Below, in pieces: positions 1-13,400 of a stretch of DNA of 64,000 nt. The translations under genes were made by a program, and so were the position numbers. The notes beneath the pieces were generated by a model. It ran no database searches. It was not told the origin of the DNA and saw only the letters and a list, made by a program, of their open reading frames with translations. Origin of the DNA: Anopheles merus (taxonomy: Eukaryota; Arthropoda; Insecta; Diptera; Culicidae); the NCBI RefSeq assembly GCF_017562075.2, contig NC_054083.1, positions 14,679,107 to 14,743,106 of the forward strand, given 5' to 3'. How positions within the stretch are numbered: the stretch's first letter is position 1; the number at the start of each line of letters is the position of its first letter.

Positions 1-538
1 CCATCAAAATGTAGAATATAAATCGATACGCTTGATATGTATAATCGATTTTGTATCTAAACTTTAAGTTATAAACATTTAATAGCTTTTGTGCTCTCTT
101 TTCTTGCTGCATATTAGGAAAGCACACACACGTGTCTGTAAACGAAAGGAAAGTCGGACGGTCTGGGGTATGTGTGTGAGTGTTGGTGGGTTTGCATTAA
201 ATCTAGCAGAATAATAGAAACGATAATCGCAATCTGTTGGTAGCGCATCCGAGTAGGCTACCGAATTGTGCTATGACAGATCGACACATACACATACAAT
301 TCATGAAGTTTTCTCTCTCATCTCGTGCTTAGAGGTGCATAAAAATTAGAAATGAACCATTAGAGTGAGTTCCTTTTGTTTCCGTGTAGTGTGTAGGGAA
401 ACAAATTGGGTTACAAAGCTGTTGCATGTGCATGAGCTCTCAGGGTTAGCACAGTCTACAGAACTACAGCTTTTCCTCGTTGCAGAATGTGTTGTGTGCA
501 TGTTTTGCTCCAATTTAATCCACTTTTTCGTGTTGCAG
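1..538. other. Upstream region, possible 5' UTR intron
   Basis: No coding gene is visible. Positions 508-538 form a pyrimidine-rich stretch ending in TTGCAG, a good splice-acceptor shape. A GTGAGT donor-like hexamer lies at 365-370. Together they would fit a small intron (365-538) in the 5' untranslated part of the TENT5 gene, with an earlier leader exon to the left or outside the window. The base before the donor is A rather than G, which weakens it. ATG triplets occur here (487 and 500) but stop abruptly at the acceptor, which is the better argument that 539 begins mature leader sequence. Confidence 0.3.
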
Positions 539-1453
539 TTTCAGATTCCAGTGTGGATAAGCCGACCAGCGCAGGCAGACAGTGGTGTGACAGCCCCGTT
601 TGCCCTCTGTGACGATCGCCAGCTGCAAGGTGGAATAGATCCAGCAAATAAGTGTGCGTTAGTGCGTGTAGTGCGTTAGTGCCAGCGAGACAAGGACACG
701 GTATCCAGACACAAAGTGTGCCCCCGTTTCCCCCAACCCACCCCACCCTAGGACTCTCAACCGTACTGCTACGCGAGCTCCGAAACGACGAATATCGATC
801 AGACGAGTGCTGCTCAATCGATAGGCAAACTCGAGATCGGTTCGCAGCATCGTTCAGGTGTGGTGTGTGTGTGTGTGGTACAACTGTTAGCAGCGAACAG
901 TGCGTGCGTGCGTGCTAAACGATTCAAACATCTCCATCTCTCTCCCACTCCCATCCGTCGCGTTGTGCACCAGTGCTCGTCGTCGCCTGATCCCGCGGTT
1001 TTTGCTTCTTTTCGTTTTTCGTTCGTTCGTTCGCGTGCGGCCATCGCATATATCCGCAAGTGCAAGTGCAACCAGGTGTACTCCACATAGCAGTTGAGCA
1101 GGGAAGGAAGTCTCGGAGTTAAATCGGAAGCAAAAGAAGCGAAGCAAACGGCTTAGAATTCGCGAGTGAAAACGCAGCATTAAGAGAGTAATACAATCGG
1201 CACCACTCTGCTGCTATTTTGCGGAAGCTGCTCCTCCGGTGTGCGTGTGCGGCCTGTGCTTGTGTACCGAACCGTGTGTGTGCACGGTAGCAGTGCGGCA
1301 ACAGCAACAGTTGTAGTAGTAGTATTAGCAGTAGTCGACGTGGTGCGTACGTGTGTGCCATACGCGGTAGTAGACGGCTAACTGTGTGCCCAGCGCAGTT
1401 CTCCTCCCATCCATTCTTTTCCCGCGCGGTGTATCAACGGAAAATTGGTTTTC
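539..1453 (+). other. Tent5: 5' leader (5' UTR) of the TENT5 gene, exon 1
   Basis: This 915-nt stretch contains no ATG on the + strand; the first one is the proposed start codon at 1454. By chance one ATG is expected about every 64 nt, so the absence points to selection on a scanned 5' UTR. The left edge is set by the acceptor-like TTGCAG at 533-538; a transcription start inside the stretch is equally possible. The sequence is rich in GTGTG, GTTCGTTCG and CAGCAG patterns, typical of dipteran leaders. No TATA box or clear initiator was identified. Confidence 0.6.
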
Positions 1454-1489
1454 ATGATATCTGCTTGGATAAATCCCTATAATGAGAAG
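1454..1489 (+). CDS. Tent5: First coding exon of TENT5 (12 codons)
   Basis: The exon reads MISAWINPYNEK and ends in AAG followed by GTATGT at 1490-1495, a close match to the consensus 5' splice site. It ends in phase 0. The exon at 41669 also begins in phase 0 in the open TENT5 frame, so joining them adds 26 residues (12 from here, then CGTLKVPDSYSQRI) before the internal methionine at 41711, giving 637 residues. The start context is weak (T at -3, A at +4), so scanning ribosomes could also use the strong ATG at 41711. A second, out-of-frame ATG at 1482 overlaps the exon end and would stop after six codons across the junction. The join is inferred from frame, splice sites and the ATG-free leader, not from transcript data. 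Confidence 0.6.
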
Positions 1490-1495
1490 GTATGT

Positions 1496-4400
1496 GAAAA
1501 TCTCGTTTTATGGTGTAGTGCATTTGGTGTTATAGTTTTGCTTTAGTTACTGTTTCACTGTTTCAACTAGTTGCGACTCTGGGGTGGATCGATATGACGA
1601 TTGTAGGCAGCGGGGGTGGGGGTAGTTGGTAATGAGGGATGACGCGTATAAGTATTGTTCGCTTCCATATGGTGGATGTTGGGAACACGTGTCGTGCGTA
1701 TTTTGTAACGTTCGTTCAAGGGTTTCTATTTGCTTTGGACATTTTTCATTCTACAATTTTTTTCGGAATATTGTACCATGTGTTTTATGAAATTTCATTT
1801 AGATTTGTGTGTGCAGAGATTTTGAAGAAGAAACGTTGTGATCAGTAGAATGGTTATACTGGAATACCATGTTATTTTCTTTAAAAAATCTTTTAGACAA
1901 TTTGCATTTCCGTTTCATACTTAACATGGAATTGTGCACGAGTCTTTTATTGTTTGCTTGTATGGCACTATTTTATACTTTATTTAATGCGAATAATTTA
2001 TACAAAAAATGCTATACAAACAGGTAATATGTGGTACAATGAGAGGCAGCTCGCGAGATATGGGAAAAATCCCACTGCTCCCTAGTTGCTATCGGGTTTT
2101 CGTTGTCCCGTAATTGCACCGGCACCTGCATGCATTTTCGGAGTGAACAGCAAACGGCGTACGATTCGTTTTCTCTACCATTTTTTTTGTTTCCACTAAC
2201 GCGAAGAGAGTTCAGTTCAGTTAGAAAAGAAAAAAACAAGGAGAAGAATAAAAAGAAGAAGAAAAGTAAAAAAGAAGCGCAACACGTGCTCCGGTTGGCG
2301 CGCGCTATCCAGCGCGAATGCGCGTGACCGCGTGCCCATACGCAACCGCGTTACTTAGCGTGTTGTGCTTGGGCGTACAGCAGGAAAATTGTACCGAAAG
2401 CAGCAATGAAACTTCGCAGATCAAACGAAAGAAAACGCTCTTGCCGAGCGCGTTTCGTACCGAAAGAAAAAACAACAACTATCGGTACGGTTTCCGATGC
2501 AGTTAGCAAAAAGGAAAAAGGAATCCGATGCGTGTATGTGTGTGTGTGTGTGTGTAGGAAAATACGTCAGGGAAATGGAGAAGGAAAATAGTGAAAATTA
2601 GCTGGTAGCAAAAAGTGGACGCGAGACGAAATCAGACCCAGGGCCCCCAATATCGACGAAGCCTCATTTATACTGACCCACCACCCGCCAGCCAGCCCAT
2701 CCCTTCCATCGTGCAATCGGCTAAATTCAGGCAGCTCAGTGAGCCATTAACGCTACAACGCATCCCGTTGATGGTGGCGGCGGCGGTGGCCACAACGCCG
2801 GTCGGTGTAACAGGCATCAGCTTTCTCTGTACGGCTCCTCAGTCCGCCTCCACTCCCTTCCTCAATGCTCACACGCTGCAGTAAAGGTTGCCCAAAGGCA
2901 ACTGATAGCGTACCGCTCGGGTACAGCGAAAGAAATTCAACAAATGGTTGGTGTTTGAGTGTTTGCTAACGTGCAACAATTTTGCCACCCAAAAACCTTT
3001 CCTATCGCAGCCAGGCTTTGTAGGTGAGGGGGAGGGAAGAGAGAGTGCGTGTGTGTGTGTGCCGCACAAATGAATTTCACTCATGAAACGCGTTTTAAAA
3101 GCGTTCAAACCACGTCCCACCCTTTTCGTCAGTGGCCCCGCCGTTTGCTGGAGACGAACGTGTCACACCGTTTCCATCGTCACTGAGGGTGACGCTCTAT
3201 CACATGTCCCCCCTGGAAGACGGAAAGCGGTAATAAGTGTGTGTGCGTTTGTTGTTTTGCACAAAAGTGTCTTGTAATGACCGGCAAAAAAATGGGGAAA
3301 AATCGAGAACTACCATGCTAATCTAGCACTGTAATGGGCGCCGGGTGATGGGGCGCGCCACGTTATCAGCCTTGGTTGCGTGGGCGAATTGTTGCGATGG
3401 CGCAATTAGGTTGAGGTCAGCGCGTGTGCTACACTCATGCAGCGCATTATCGCTTGGTATATTATATTAGGCGTGTTAATAGCTTTGTAATAGGCAATTT
3501 TCGTCGCGACACATGAATGAATGCGTATTATTTGTCGGCCCAGCTGGATCAAACGCATACGCGTGGGGTTGGTGGCCCGCTGCCAAATAGTGGGGCCCTC
3601 TGCCTCGATAATGCACCACCATTATAGCCCGCCATTCGTCACGGTAGAGGTGAGAATTTGTGAAGCCAGACCGTTTTTCCCTCCAGCGTAGGCGCACTGG
3701 TTAAAGGAAGATCCCATAACGAGAGAGGCGTTGATGGTATATGAGGTGCGAGTACTCTATGGGAGAGAGGCACGGACAATGTCTCTTGACGCATAGAGTC
3801 TCTGTTTTGTTAAGACAACCTAGTTTTAGGTGTTGTAAAGGTGAAACAGAAAAAAAATGGATACATGCTCAAAATTTCTCGCATCTCGTGAATTTGTACC
3901 CCACTGTGGGGGTGATGCGTGGGTTGGAACAAATGTGGCCACGACGACAACGACGGCGACGCCGGCTTCTACTGGTTCTATTATTACCGTTGGGTGGGCC
4001 ATTTTCCTACAGAACGGAAAATCGAGATACGAAGCAGCAACTTGTTTTGCAGCATTTTTCGAAGAATTTTTACGAGATTCTAAATTATTTCTTTGTAAAG
4101 ATCAAGAAAGCAAGATGCAAAAATTATGCATTCATGTTGCTTTTTCGGATCCTATATTTGGCGTTATTAATGATCATTCATCAATAATTTATTTCAATTG
4201 AAATAGATGAAGACTAGCCGTAAAACGTGATACTGGTGCATGCTGTTGACTGTTCGAACGATGATCGTGTGATCAATCGCCTCGAAATTTACAGTTTAAC
4301 CAACAGTAACAGTGTCTCATGTGTGTGTGTGAAAAGGGACAGATACTGTCAACCTGTGCTGTTAGGTAAAACATTGCACAGGTTCACAGCGAACCCGCGG

Positions 4401-7400
4401 CTGGTGACGTGGCGGCGCGCACACTGAATGAAAAGATCGCGTTGTACACCGCCACATCACACAGCACAGCTCGTCAGAGGCAGTGTAGAATGCTGCTCAA
4501 CAGGCGTTCGTTCTAAAAAAAGATCGGCATAGTCGTATCACGCCACCCCCATCCCGAGTCGTGGTTTTTCCTTTCCCCCTGCCACATGCTGGCACGCTGT
4601 TGTGGCGGCTTCTTGGCAGGAGCGCAGTGAAAATTTGCTGTGAAGAATTTTCACCGAAAAACGGATCGCGGGGAGGGTTAAAGTAAGTGATGTTTGTCTG
4701 CCTGCACCTAGAGTCGGAGCGTATGTGTGTGTGGCTGGGCTAGCTTGAAGGATAAGTGCTGTTGTTGCTTTTGGTCGGTTTAACGAGCGACGGAAAGGAA
4801 GCGTTAGGTAAGGTTAAATAATGACAAAGAAATACGCATGAGCGAACGAGACACGCAGCCTGGCTTTGGTGATCTCTCCCGCTCTCTCTATTTCTCTCTG
4901 CTCTGTGATGGTCACTGATTGCATTGGCATTGGTGTAATAACAGCCTTGCCCCCTTGTAACGTTACATTACGCTCTGATGACTTCCGCTAAAAATGGCAA
5001 CGGGTGTAGTATCGGCTACCGAATGTGTTACAGGTGTCACGCAGTAAGACGGTCGCCCTTTTGCACGTGAACTATGGTGAATGATAAAGAGAGCATGAAG
5101 AGTAGAATGAGAATGGGTTGAAGAGAAAGGAGAGCGGGGGTAACAGGTAGTCTGCACTTTAGTGCACCTGCTTTTGTCTGGGACGAGGATGCAAACGGTC
5201 CGCGAGTGCTACAAGATGGCGCCAAGGCTTTTCAATGATGTGGTGTGGTGGATTGTTGGTGTTGAACATTCCCTGTTTCTACCTTGCTTCTACCGAACTT
5301 GTACAAAGCTTGCATCCAATCGCAACCGTAATTTTCTTTTCCCCGGGAGCTGAACAAATGAAATAGTGTTAATCCCCTCCCCCTCCCATTACGTACAGCG
5401 TGATAGTTCGTCCCTGATTATGTAATGGGTAAACAGTTTTGGAGTACGCCTCTCTGCTGCACGGTATGACCTTGATCTTATTCGTGCACACACACTCATA
5501 CACAGAGACACAGCGCTTGTGAGTGCGTTCGCATTATTTGCATGCCTGCGATATGTGGAAGAACGTCAAGACGGGTGCAGGAAGAAGAAGAGCGCGGTGG
5601 AGATTTGTTTCACTGGCAGTAGTCGTAGTCGATGATTGTCGTTAATTAACATGAGGTCCCTCCTCCCTCCCAGTGGCCATATTTGCAAATGGTGTTTTAT
5701 TCGCCATCAGCTGCTACTGCTGCTGCTGCCTCAATCCACTCAATCCACGAGTTATTTTACGTTGCGTTGATTGGATTGTGCGCTACATGTGTGCATGGTT
5801 CTGGTTTGTGTGTGTAACTTTAGCGTTATCGTGTGTATGGTTGAACTCTTATTTCAATCAGAGATTGCTATCGCACGTGTGTGTGTGTCTGTATGTGGTA
5901 AAATGGTGTTTGCATGTGATTCAGCGGCTCCGGTCAGAGATTGATCGATAGTTGAATGATCTCCCACGCTTTATGGGTGGCGGCTGGTGAGGGGGAAAAC
6001 GTTTGGCGTGTGCCTGGGAAAAAGCATTCCCGAGTAGATCTGGGTGGGCGAGCATTAATTAATCTTCAATCGATGGATTGTGGAGAGGTGCGGAAGGGTT
6101 GAGCTGGGCTTTGACGATTCAGCGTTGAGTGTGTTTTTGATATTTTTTTGTTCTGGAGTCGTCTCCGGTGCATTTTTATCGCTTTGTTTTATTGTTCTGC
6201 CGTTGCATTTTCAGCTTCGGAAAAAACATAGTCAGGGGGAATGAAAAGGGATGATAACACTCCCCCACACACACACACTCACACTGGACACATTGCAAGT
6301 GTGAAATGTGACCCACAACACGTGTTCCAAGCGCGCCTGGTTGTTTATCGGAAACATGCAGGATCACGCGTGTGTGTGTGTTTCGCTGATTTTAAAGTGA
6401 TGGGATTTCCCTCACATTGTTAGTGCACTCAATAAGTAAAACCAAATAAATGTAAGGGAAGTTTTTTTTCGTTGCTACATTAGAATGGAAATAAAAAAAA
6501 ACAACAATACTGTCGCGAATATCATTTTAATTGCTGTGCATGCTTCATCCTTTACGTCGTGCTCACGGCTTTCGTGACGATATATTAAAACCGATTTTTG
6601 TTCACCACACTAGCAACTGAACAAAACAATAAATGCACACTTTGTTACTGCAGACGACCTCTCCATTCCACTCCCCCTTCATTTGGAAATTAGTTGCTCT
6701 TCGATCAAATGCACGAAGCGGCGTCTTCAACACACACGCTCAAAACCTTGAATGATGGTAATGAAAGTAAACCACCATTTCAAGCTCATGCTGCTGCTAT
6801 TGTATGTCGCAGTAGTAGCAAGGCGGTGCCGCGGGGTTGATCAAACAGAAGAAGCAGAAAAAGAATAAGAAGGTGAAGCAACAGAAAAATGCATACATGG
6901 AGCCCCACGCCACACCGCACACTGTCCATGCCCATTAACGGTTGGTGGCAAAATTATGCAAGAAAAACTCCCCATAGAGCCGTGTTAGAGCACTGCTGCC
7001 TCGTTGTGCATGCATAGCTGCGCCGATTGGAATGTGGGTGGGGTTGATGTTTTTTGTTGTTCACTATTTTAGTGTGTTGTATTTGTTGCTTGCTTACTCA
7101 CAGCACCGTACACCAGCATATTCAATGCTTCTTGGCAGTGCTGCATGCCGGCAGCGACGCCACCATTGCACCATTGGAAACTCCAAAGTGTGTTTGTATG
7201 TGTCCTGGTCGAAGACGCTCCGTCCTCTAGCGCCAGCACTTTGCCCCTGATCGACGGAAAGTGAAACTATCCGCTATTCCGTTCCAAAAAATGACAAACA
7301 TGTGCCCGGAATCGCTAAAAAAACGGTATGCCATGATGGGGGGGCGAGCCAAATGTGTGTTTCTTTGCGCTGTTAAATGCAAATATTTCAATCGATGGTA

Positions 7401-10094
7401 ACAGTTTTCGAGCTAACAGCGTTTGAAAGGGAGTATGAATGAGGGAGGATAGTGGGGTCTGCTGGGTTCATTAGATTGGTCCAGCACTTGAACGCGTCAT
7501 CATTGAACGACAGCAATTAACACATTCGTATGCGTTTGTGGGAGAGAGAGGGCCACTGTGGACAATGATGCACGATGCTTTCACGCGATGCAATGGCAAG
7601 TGAAAGTAATTGTAGCGGTGCCGCGGTTCAATACCACACCACACGCGCATTACACGATCAATCGTTATGGACGATCAGTTGCGGGTTGGCTCTGGCTGGA
7701 GTAAGAATTCCAAAGCAAGCTAACAATTGGTTGGTTTTGTTGTTACTGCTGTTTGCAGATTGTACAATGCCATAATGCGATGGTATGTGCAAATAATTTG
7801 CATAGTGAATGATTTGGCAATTGTCTGAGGGTCTACATGACGCAAGTCTTCCTTATAGATGACTTAATGCAATGTTTAATGCTGTAATAAGCTACTAGCG
7901 CCAACACAGCTTGCTCTGCCTTCTCTTACGCACCGTGGAGTACAAAACACGCCAAAACAATGAGGATGACTATAAAGACATAAATAAATGACAAAATTTT
8001 AGTTGTCGCGCTTACTGCCGTATGCCAGTAGCCACAGAGAGCTCCACTATCAAATGACACTGCAAGTTTCCATCTAATGTGACCCATTTTTTTGAAGGTT
8101 GTTTGCTTCACAGTGCTTGCTCCTCTCACAGGGCAACAAACCAACAGTAAGCGATGCGAGCCTTGACTTTGAGTAGAGATACTTCAACAGCAACTGCTGA
8201 TTAGCAGCAGTCTAAAGCAACATCAGGCCGCGTTATCAGCAAACGGTCGTGCCAAGACAGCACCACCTGACCGCAACATTAACATAACCGAAAACAAACG
8301 GTTCGATAACCGAAATCTCTCTCGGTGTGAGAGAGCCTGTATGTAAGTGTGTGTGCGCGCGTGCGTGCGTGATGCCTAAAGCGCACTGTATGGAATGAAG
8401 CCACCTTCATCGTCCGTCCATCCACCAACATCGTCCGATAGTGCGGGGTGATCGCATTTCGCGTTAGGGGGGCCTTATCAGCTTGCTTACCAAATCCATA
8501 CGCGGGGTGGAGAATGTTAAGTAAAAAAAAACGAAAACAATAACAACCAAAGAAACAAATAAAGGGGAGAGCCCCGCGCCGTGCTATCTTCCTTTGCTTT
8601 CATGGTTTATGACCGCGACTTACAGCGAATTCGCGAATGTTAAACACTTGTTGGAGTATGTATCTGTGTGTGGCTGTATTTTCCTGCCCGCGTAATCCCG
8701 ATTAGAGCGTCTGATAAGGCAAATGCGCGATGGGATTGTAACGCCTTTTTTGCTTTGTGTCACAGGGTGCAGACGCGTTGCCGAGGAGGCCCTTGGCCTT
8801 TTCTGGGCGTAGGTGCTTTCTGCTGAATGAATGGTTGTTTGCTCCCTCGCTTTCTTGAGGACTAGGTGGCTGGCAAGGCGCGGGTATTTTCCATCCAACT
8901 CCATAGTGCAGCACATTCGATCGAGCTCAAGCACGGGGGGCGATCTTGTTTTCGGTACCGCTGATAAGCCGCCAAGGGTACGCCACAAAGAGAGAAAGAA
9001 CATTGATAAATTAGTGCTACCGGTCGAAGGGGGGCGCACTGTTGATAGTGCTCGAGGGGACGTTAACCTTCGCCCACCGGAGGTAGACCCGCTTACTGGG
9101 CCTCTAGGTCCTGAGTGTAAATCTGGCATTTGCGATCGCTTGTTTGGTGATTGGTGTGATTAATCTCGAACAACTAATTGCATACACAGATTTGCATCGG
9201 CCGAAAGATTGTTTGGGTGTGTGCTTTTGCGCGGAGTTTGCACTTTTCTTTATTAGTGCTGGCAGCATGCAGAAGATAGGCTCGGCTAACTAATAGGGAC
9301 GTGCAGCACTACTGAATATACAATGAATATAGAACGTCAACATTCATTGAGGATTAAATTATGTACCAAATTAACGAAAATATATTCTTCAACTAATTTA
9401 CCTGTTCCTTAAAGGCATTGTAACTATCAAAAATATCGCAGACTGATATTTATAATACTCGTTAAAAGCAATCATAAACTTCATAAGGCTTGCAATTGAA
9501 TATAGTTCAACCAGTGGAAGATTTGGGAACACTGTTAAGTATTTCGCTTTAGTTGATGTCAGTCTAATATTTTTGACCAGATTTTTGTGTTAATGTTGTA
9601 ATCGAAACAACTATAACTAGCCCTTTTAATGTTTTTTTTTACAACATTGTCGTAATTTTGTTATTTCCACACTTGATACAATTTTTTGTGTATCACTTTA
9701 CGTTGAAAGGAGGATAATTTAAATTCAACGATATCATGATCATGTTCAACATCATTAAGAGCATAATGTTGCCGATACAATGAATATATTAACCAATCAA
9801 ATAGTGATGTAATGTTATATAATCGTTTATCTCTAAAGAACGCAAACGATTTTAATGACAAACATGTTTTTATCCTTTCAAACATTTCGCAATGCCTTTA
9901 AACCCTTTCAGAAAGAATCTCCCCCATCAAAGAATGTGTTTGATGTGTCATTGATGCCCTAAAAAGGAAAACTCGCTCTTTTACCACCGGTTCGATTTGG
10001 TGCCGCCCGCTATCGTAACTTGTCGGCGACAGCTTGTCGCTTGTGTACCCTTTTCTCTTTTCGTACACACCACCTCTTCATGAATGAGAAACTC
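1496..10094. other. Intronic stretch, no gene recognised
   Basis: Short open frames exist on both strands but none shows a known domain or convincing codon pattern. An initiator-like TTCAGTTAG at about 2216-2224 is followed by an A/G-rich stretch that resembles a mosquito leader, and GTAAGT donor-like hexamers occur at about 4683 and 8343. These could belong to alternative first exons or non-coding transcripts, but nothing ties them to a reading frame. 9300-9900 is an AT-rich island. Confidence 0.4.
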
Positions 10095-10436
<342 letters not shown>

Positions 10437-13400
10437 ATAAGTGAAAACCGGCCGGTATTTGTTTACCTTTCCGTACGTCCTGTATACGTGGCATTGCAGG
10501 CAACCAGGGACGGTCAGTTCCGTTCGTTGGGGGCCGAAAATAATCTCTGTCGTTGTGTTTGTGATGTGTGTGTGTGAGTGTGTGATGGTGTACATCAAGG
10601 GGAAGAGATGCAATTGAAAATTTGGTAGACAACCAATGAAAAATAAAAAAAAACCCCTCCAACAAGCTAACTGCTGTTCTACAGCCAGATTCCGAACACC
10701 ACACAGTGTAGCATGTAAAAGAGAGACAGTGTAGCATGTTTACGTGCTTTACATACAGGCTGTTAATTTTAACCGTCCACAAATATGTTCGATGCACGAC
10801 TATGTGGAAAACTTTTTTTTGTGCCTTCATGACGCGGTGCAGCAGCTTTGGGAACTGTCAAAAAGTTTGATGTTCGTTAAGATTTGGAAATTTGAAAAGT
10901 TTGTCATACACAATCTCATGAACGAAAAACTTTAAAGCTGCTGTCACTCGCCCTTCTAATCGTTCCGTAAGGGATTTACCATGAGCGGGTACTTTACCGT
11001 GTACCATACGCTTCCGTTCTCATCACACTACAACACCAGCACAGCTTGCAGACACAGACATTGAGCAAATAACCATGCGCGTAGGTGATGATAGCCGACC
11101 GTCCTAAGCCCGGGGTAGTGATCAGTATGCATCATACGGTATACCCTTGCCAACTAGGAAAGGAATTCGACGTTGAAGTTGTCATGCGTGGTGTTGCTTT
11201 TTGTTTGTTTGCTTTCGCTATTTCTCCTGTGTTGTGTGCATACGCGCGCCATATCACGTTGATTTACCTTGCGCTAGAGTGGCTGCGCGGGATGGGAAAG
11301 GAAACAAAAAACTGCAGCGGCGATGTACTACAATTACATTCGCCGGCGTAATCAATACATGATGTGCTGATCGCGCCACTGCTGCAGTCGCGCGTTAGTT
11401 CCCCTACTGCGGTTCTCCCGCGCTGCGTTGGCGTCCGATCGTGGCGGTAGAGGCTGGCGAACGTGGCAGAAATCGGCGCGTCGCTAGCACACTGCTTTTG
11501 TCGCACACCGGGTCGGAAACGACATCGGTGTACAAAAATATGCACGGCTTCTATTTTTATCCCGAAAACGTCGCCGCCGTCGTCGTCGTCGTGCAAAAGA
11601 AGACTGCCGTCCATATACACGCGGCCTGTTCCCTTCCCAATCCGATGTCAACCACTGAATTTAAAGCTCTTCCTATTAACCTGCTACAACCAAACCATGG
11701 CCGGTGCATAGGTTTTTTGTTGTTGCGGTTCGTAAAGCAAACCTATCCCAAGAATGGATGGGAGCTACACGGTAAGGAAGGTGACTACGGTTTTATGATA
11801 ACTTTCCTCTTTTTCGTGCAGCATTAAACCCCCATTTAAAAAAACATACACACGCGCACACAAACACTCACACATACTGAAAACAATACAGCAAACTCGC
11901 ATCTATTGATTGCGGCAAACTCTAGCCACTGTTGCTAACAACAAAAATCGTTGACCAAGCGTCATCCTTCACGCGACTAAATCTCACACTCTCTCTCTCT
12001 TTTTCTCGTGCTCGTCTCGGTTTGGTATCTTTGCCAATGTGCAGTGGAGCAGAAGGGGATGATCCTTGAAACGGCCAGGGCTGCTGTGATGATGCATTTA
12101 GCCCGGTGTCTCCTCTTTTACTCTGGCTCACGCTCTTTTGTCTTGCAACAACTGTCGCCGCAAGTGATGGCTGCGTGGCTAAGAAATGGTCAATCTATCA
12201 GGTGTCGGTTGTTTGTTGATATTGAGTCGTTCAAAAACTTGTTTTCGGAGGTGAAAGTTACAGGCGAAGGAGCGTATTAATTATTACAAGGTTTAAACGT
12301 AATTCAATTTTGATTAAAGTTTGCAATGTTATATCCAAAACCAAAATAATAGATTATTTTCAACACGTCTCTGCGTTTTATACTACGGAGCTTGGAAAAA
12401 TCACCTGTGAAATTTAACTCTTTTTAATAAAATCAACCAAAAAAGTAGGCTGATTATCGCAGTGACTCGGTAAACCCTGTAAGATCAGAATAATTTTGAT
12501 TCATGGTTTTGCCACTGATTGTTGCTATAATTATATCATTGTAATCACTGCACATGGAAAAAGGGTTTAATAATCTTTCGCGGATTTACTTTGGTTTTTC
12601 GTTATGTTTTCTTTACCGTGGTGCAATTGGCTAGTTGCTGAGTGCGATTTTTTTATCGTCTGCCCATTTTTGCTCCATATGTGACACCAGACATTTATAA
12701 TTAAATTGGCGCCCATGCACATGTACACATACACACATATACGCCCATGCACACATGCACAACGAGCGCTGGGTCACCACAGCACAACTACACGAACCAT
12801 CTACCGTCTCAGTCGACCGTACTCTCTAGGGTAGGCCGCGCAACGGCCAAACACTAGAAGGCACAGCAATGGGAAAATGGGTAAAAGGTTTTTCCCGACC
12901 GACGCGAGCCGCGTAGGACTCGGCTCCAGTCACACCAACAGACCCGACCGACCAACCGACCGACCGACCGGCTGGCTGGCGGCAGCGGGTGTGCGGTTGG
13001 GCGACTGCGTCGATCAATAGTGTGAGACGGATGAGAACGTGTGTTACGCTCGTCCGTTGTGTCTCCCGCTACATTCGCATGGCCGTCCAGATTGTAGGAG
13101 CACTTGGGTGGCGTACGGATTTATGTGGCACCGCTGGCCTGACGTGACAGTATCGGAAAAGCGGCCCACCATTAGCTTTTTGATGGCTTAATACGGAAAG
13201 TTGCAAGGGGAGAATCGGCATAACCGTTTGACAGTTTTGCTGTACTGCGTGTCAGCGCAGCCACAAGGGCTGAGGGTGATGTACTGGTGAATGCGTAACA
13301 TTCACAAGACAGAACACGGTTTTGGTATTTTTCCTTGTTGATGGTTCCGTGAGAACGGAAATCCTTACCGAGGTCAGTCACGTGGGCGCCCAACACTTAC

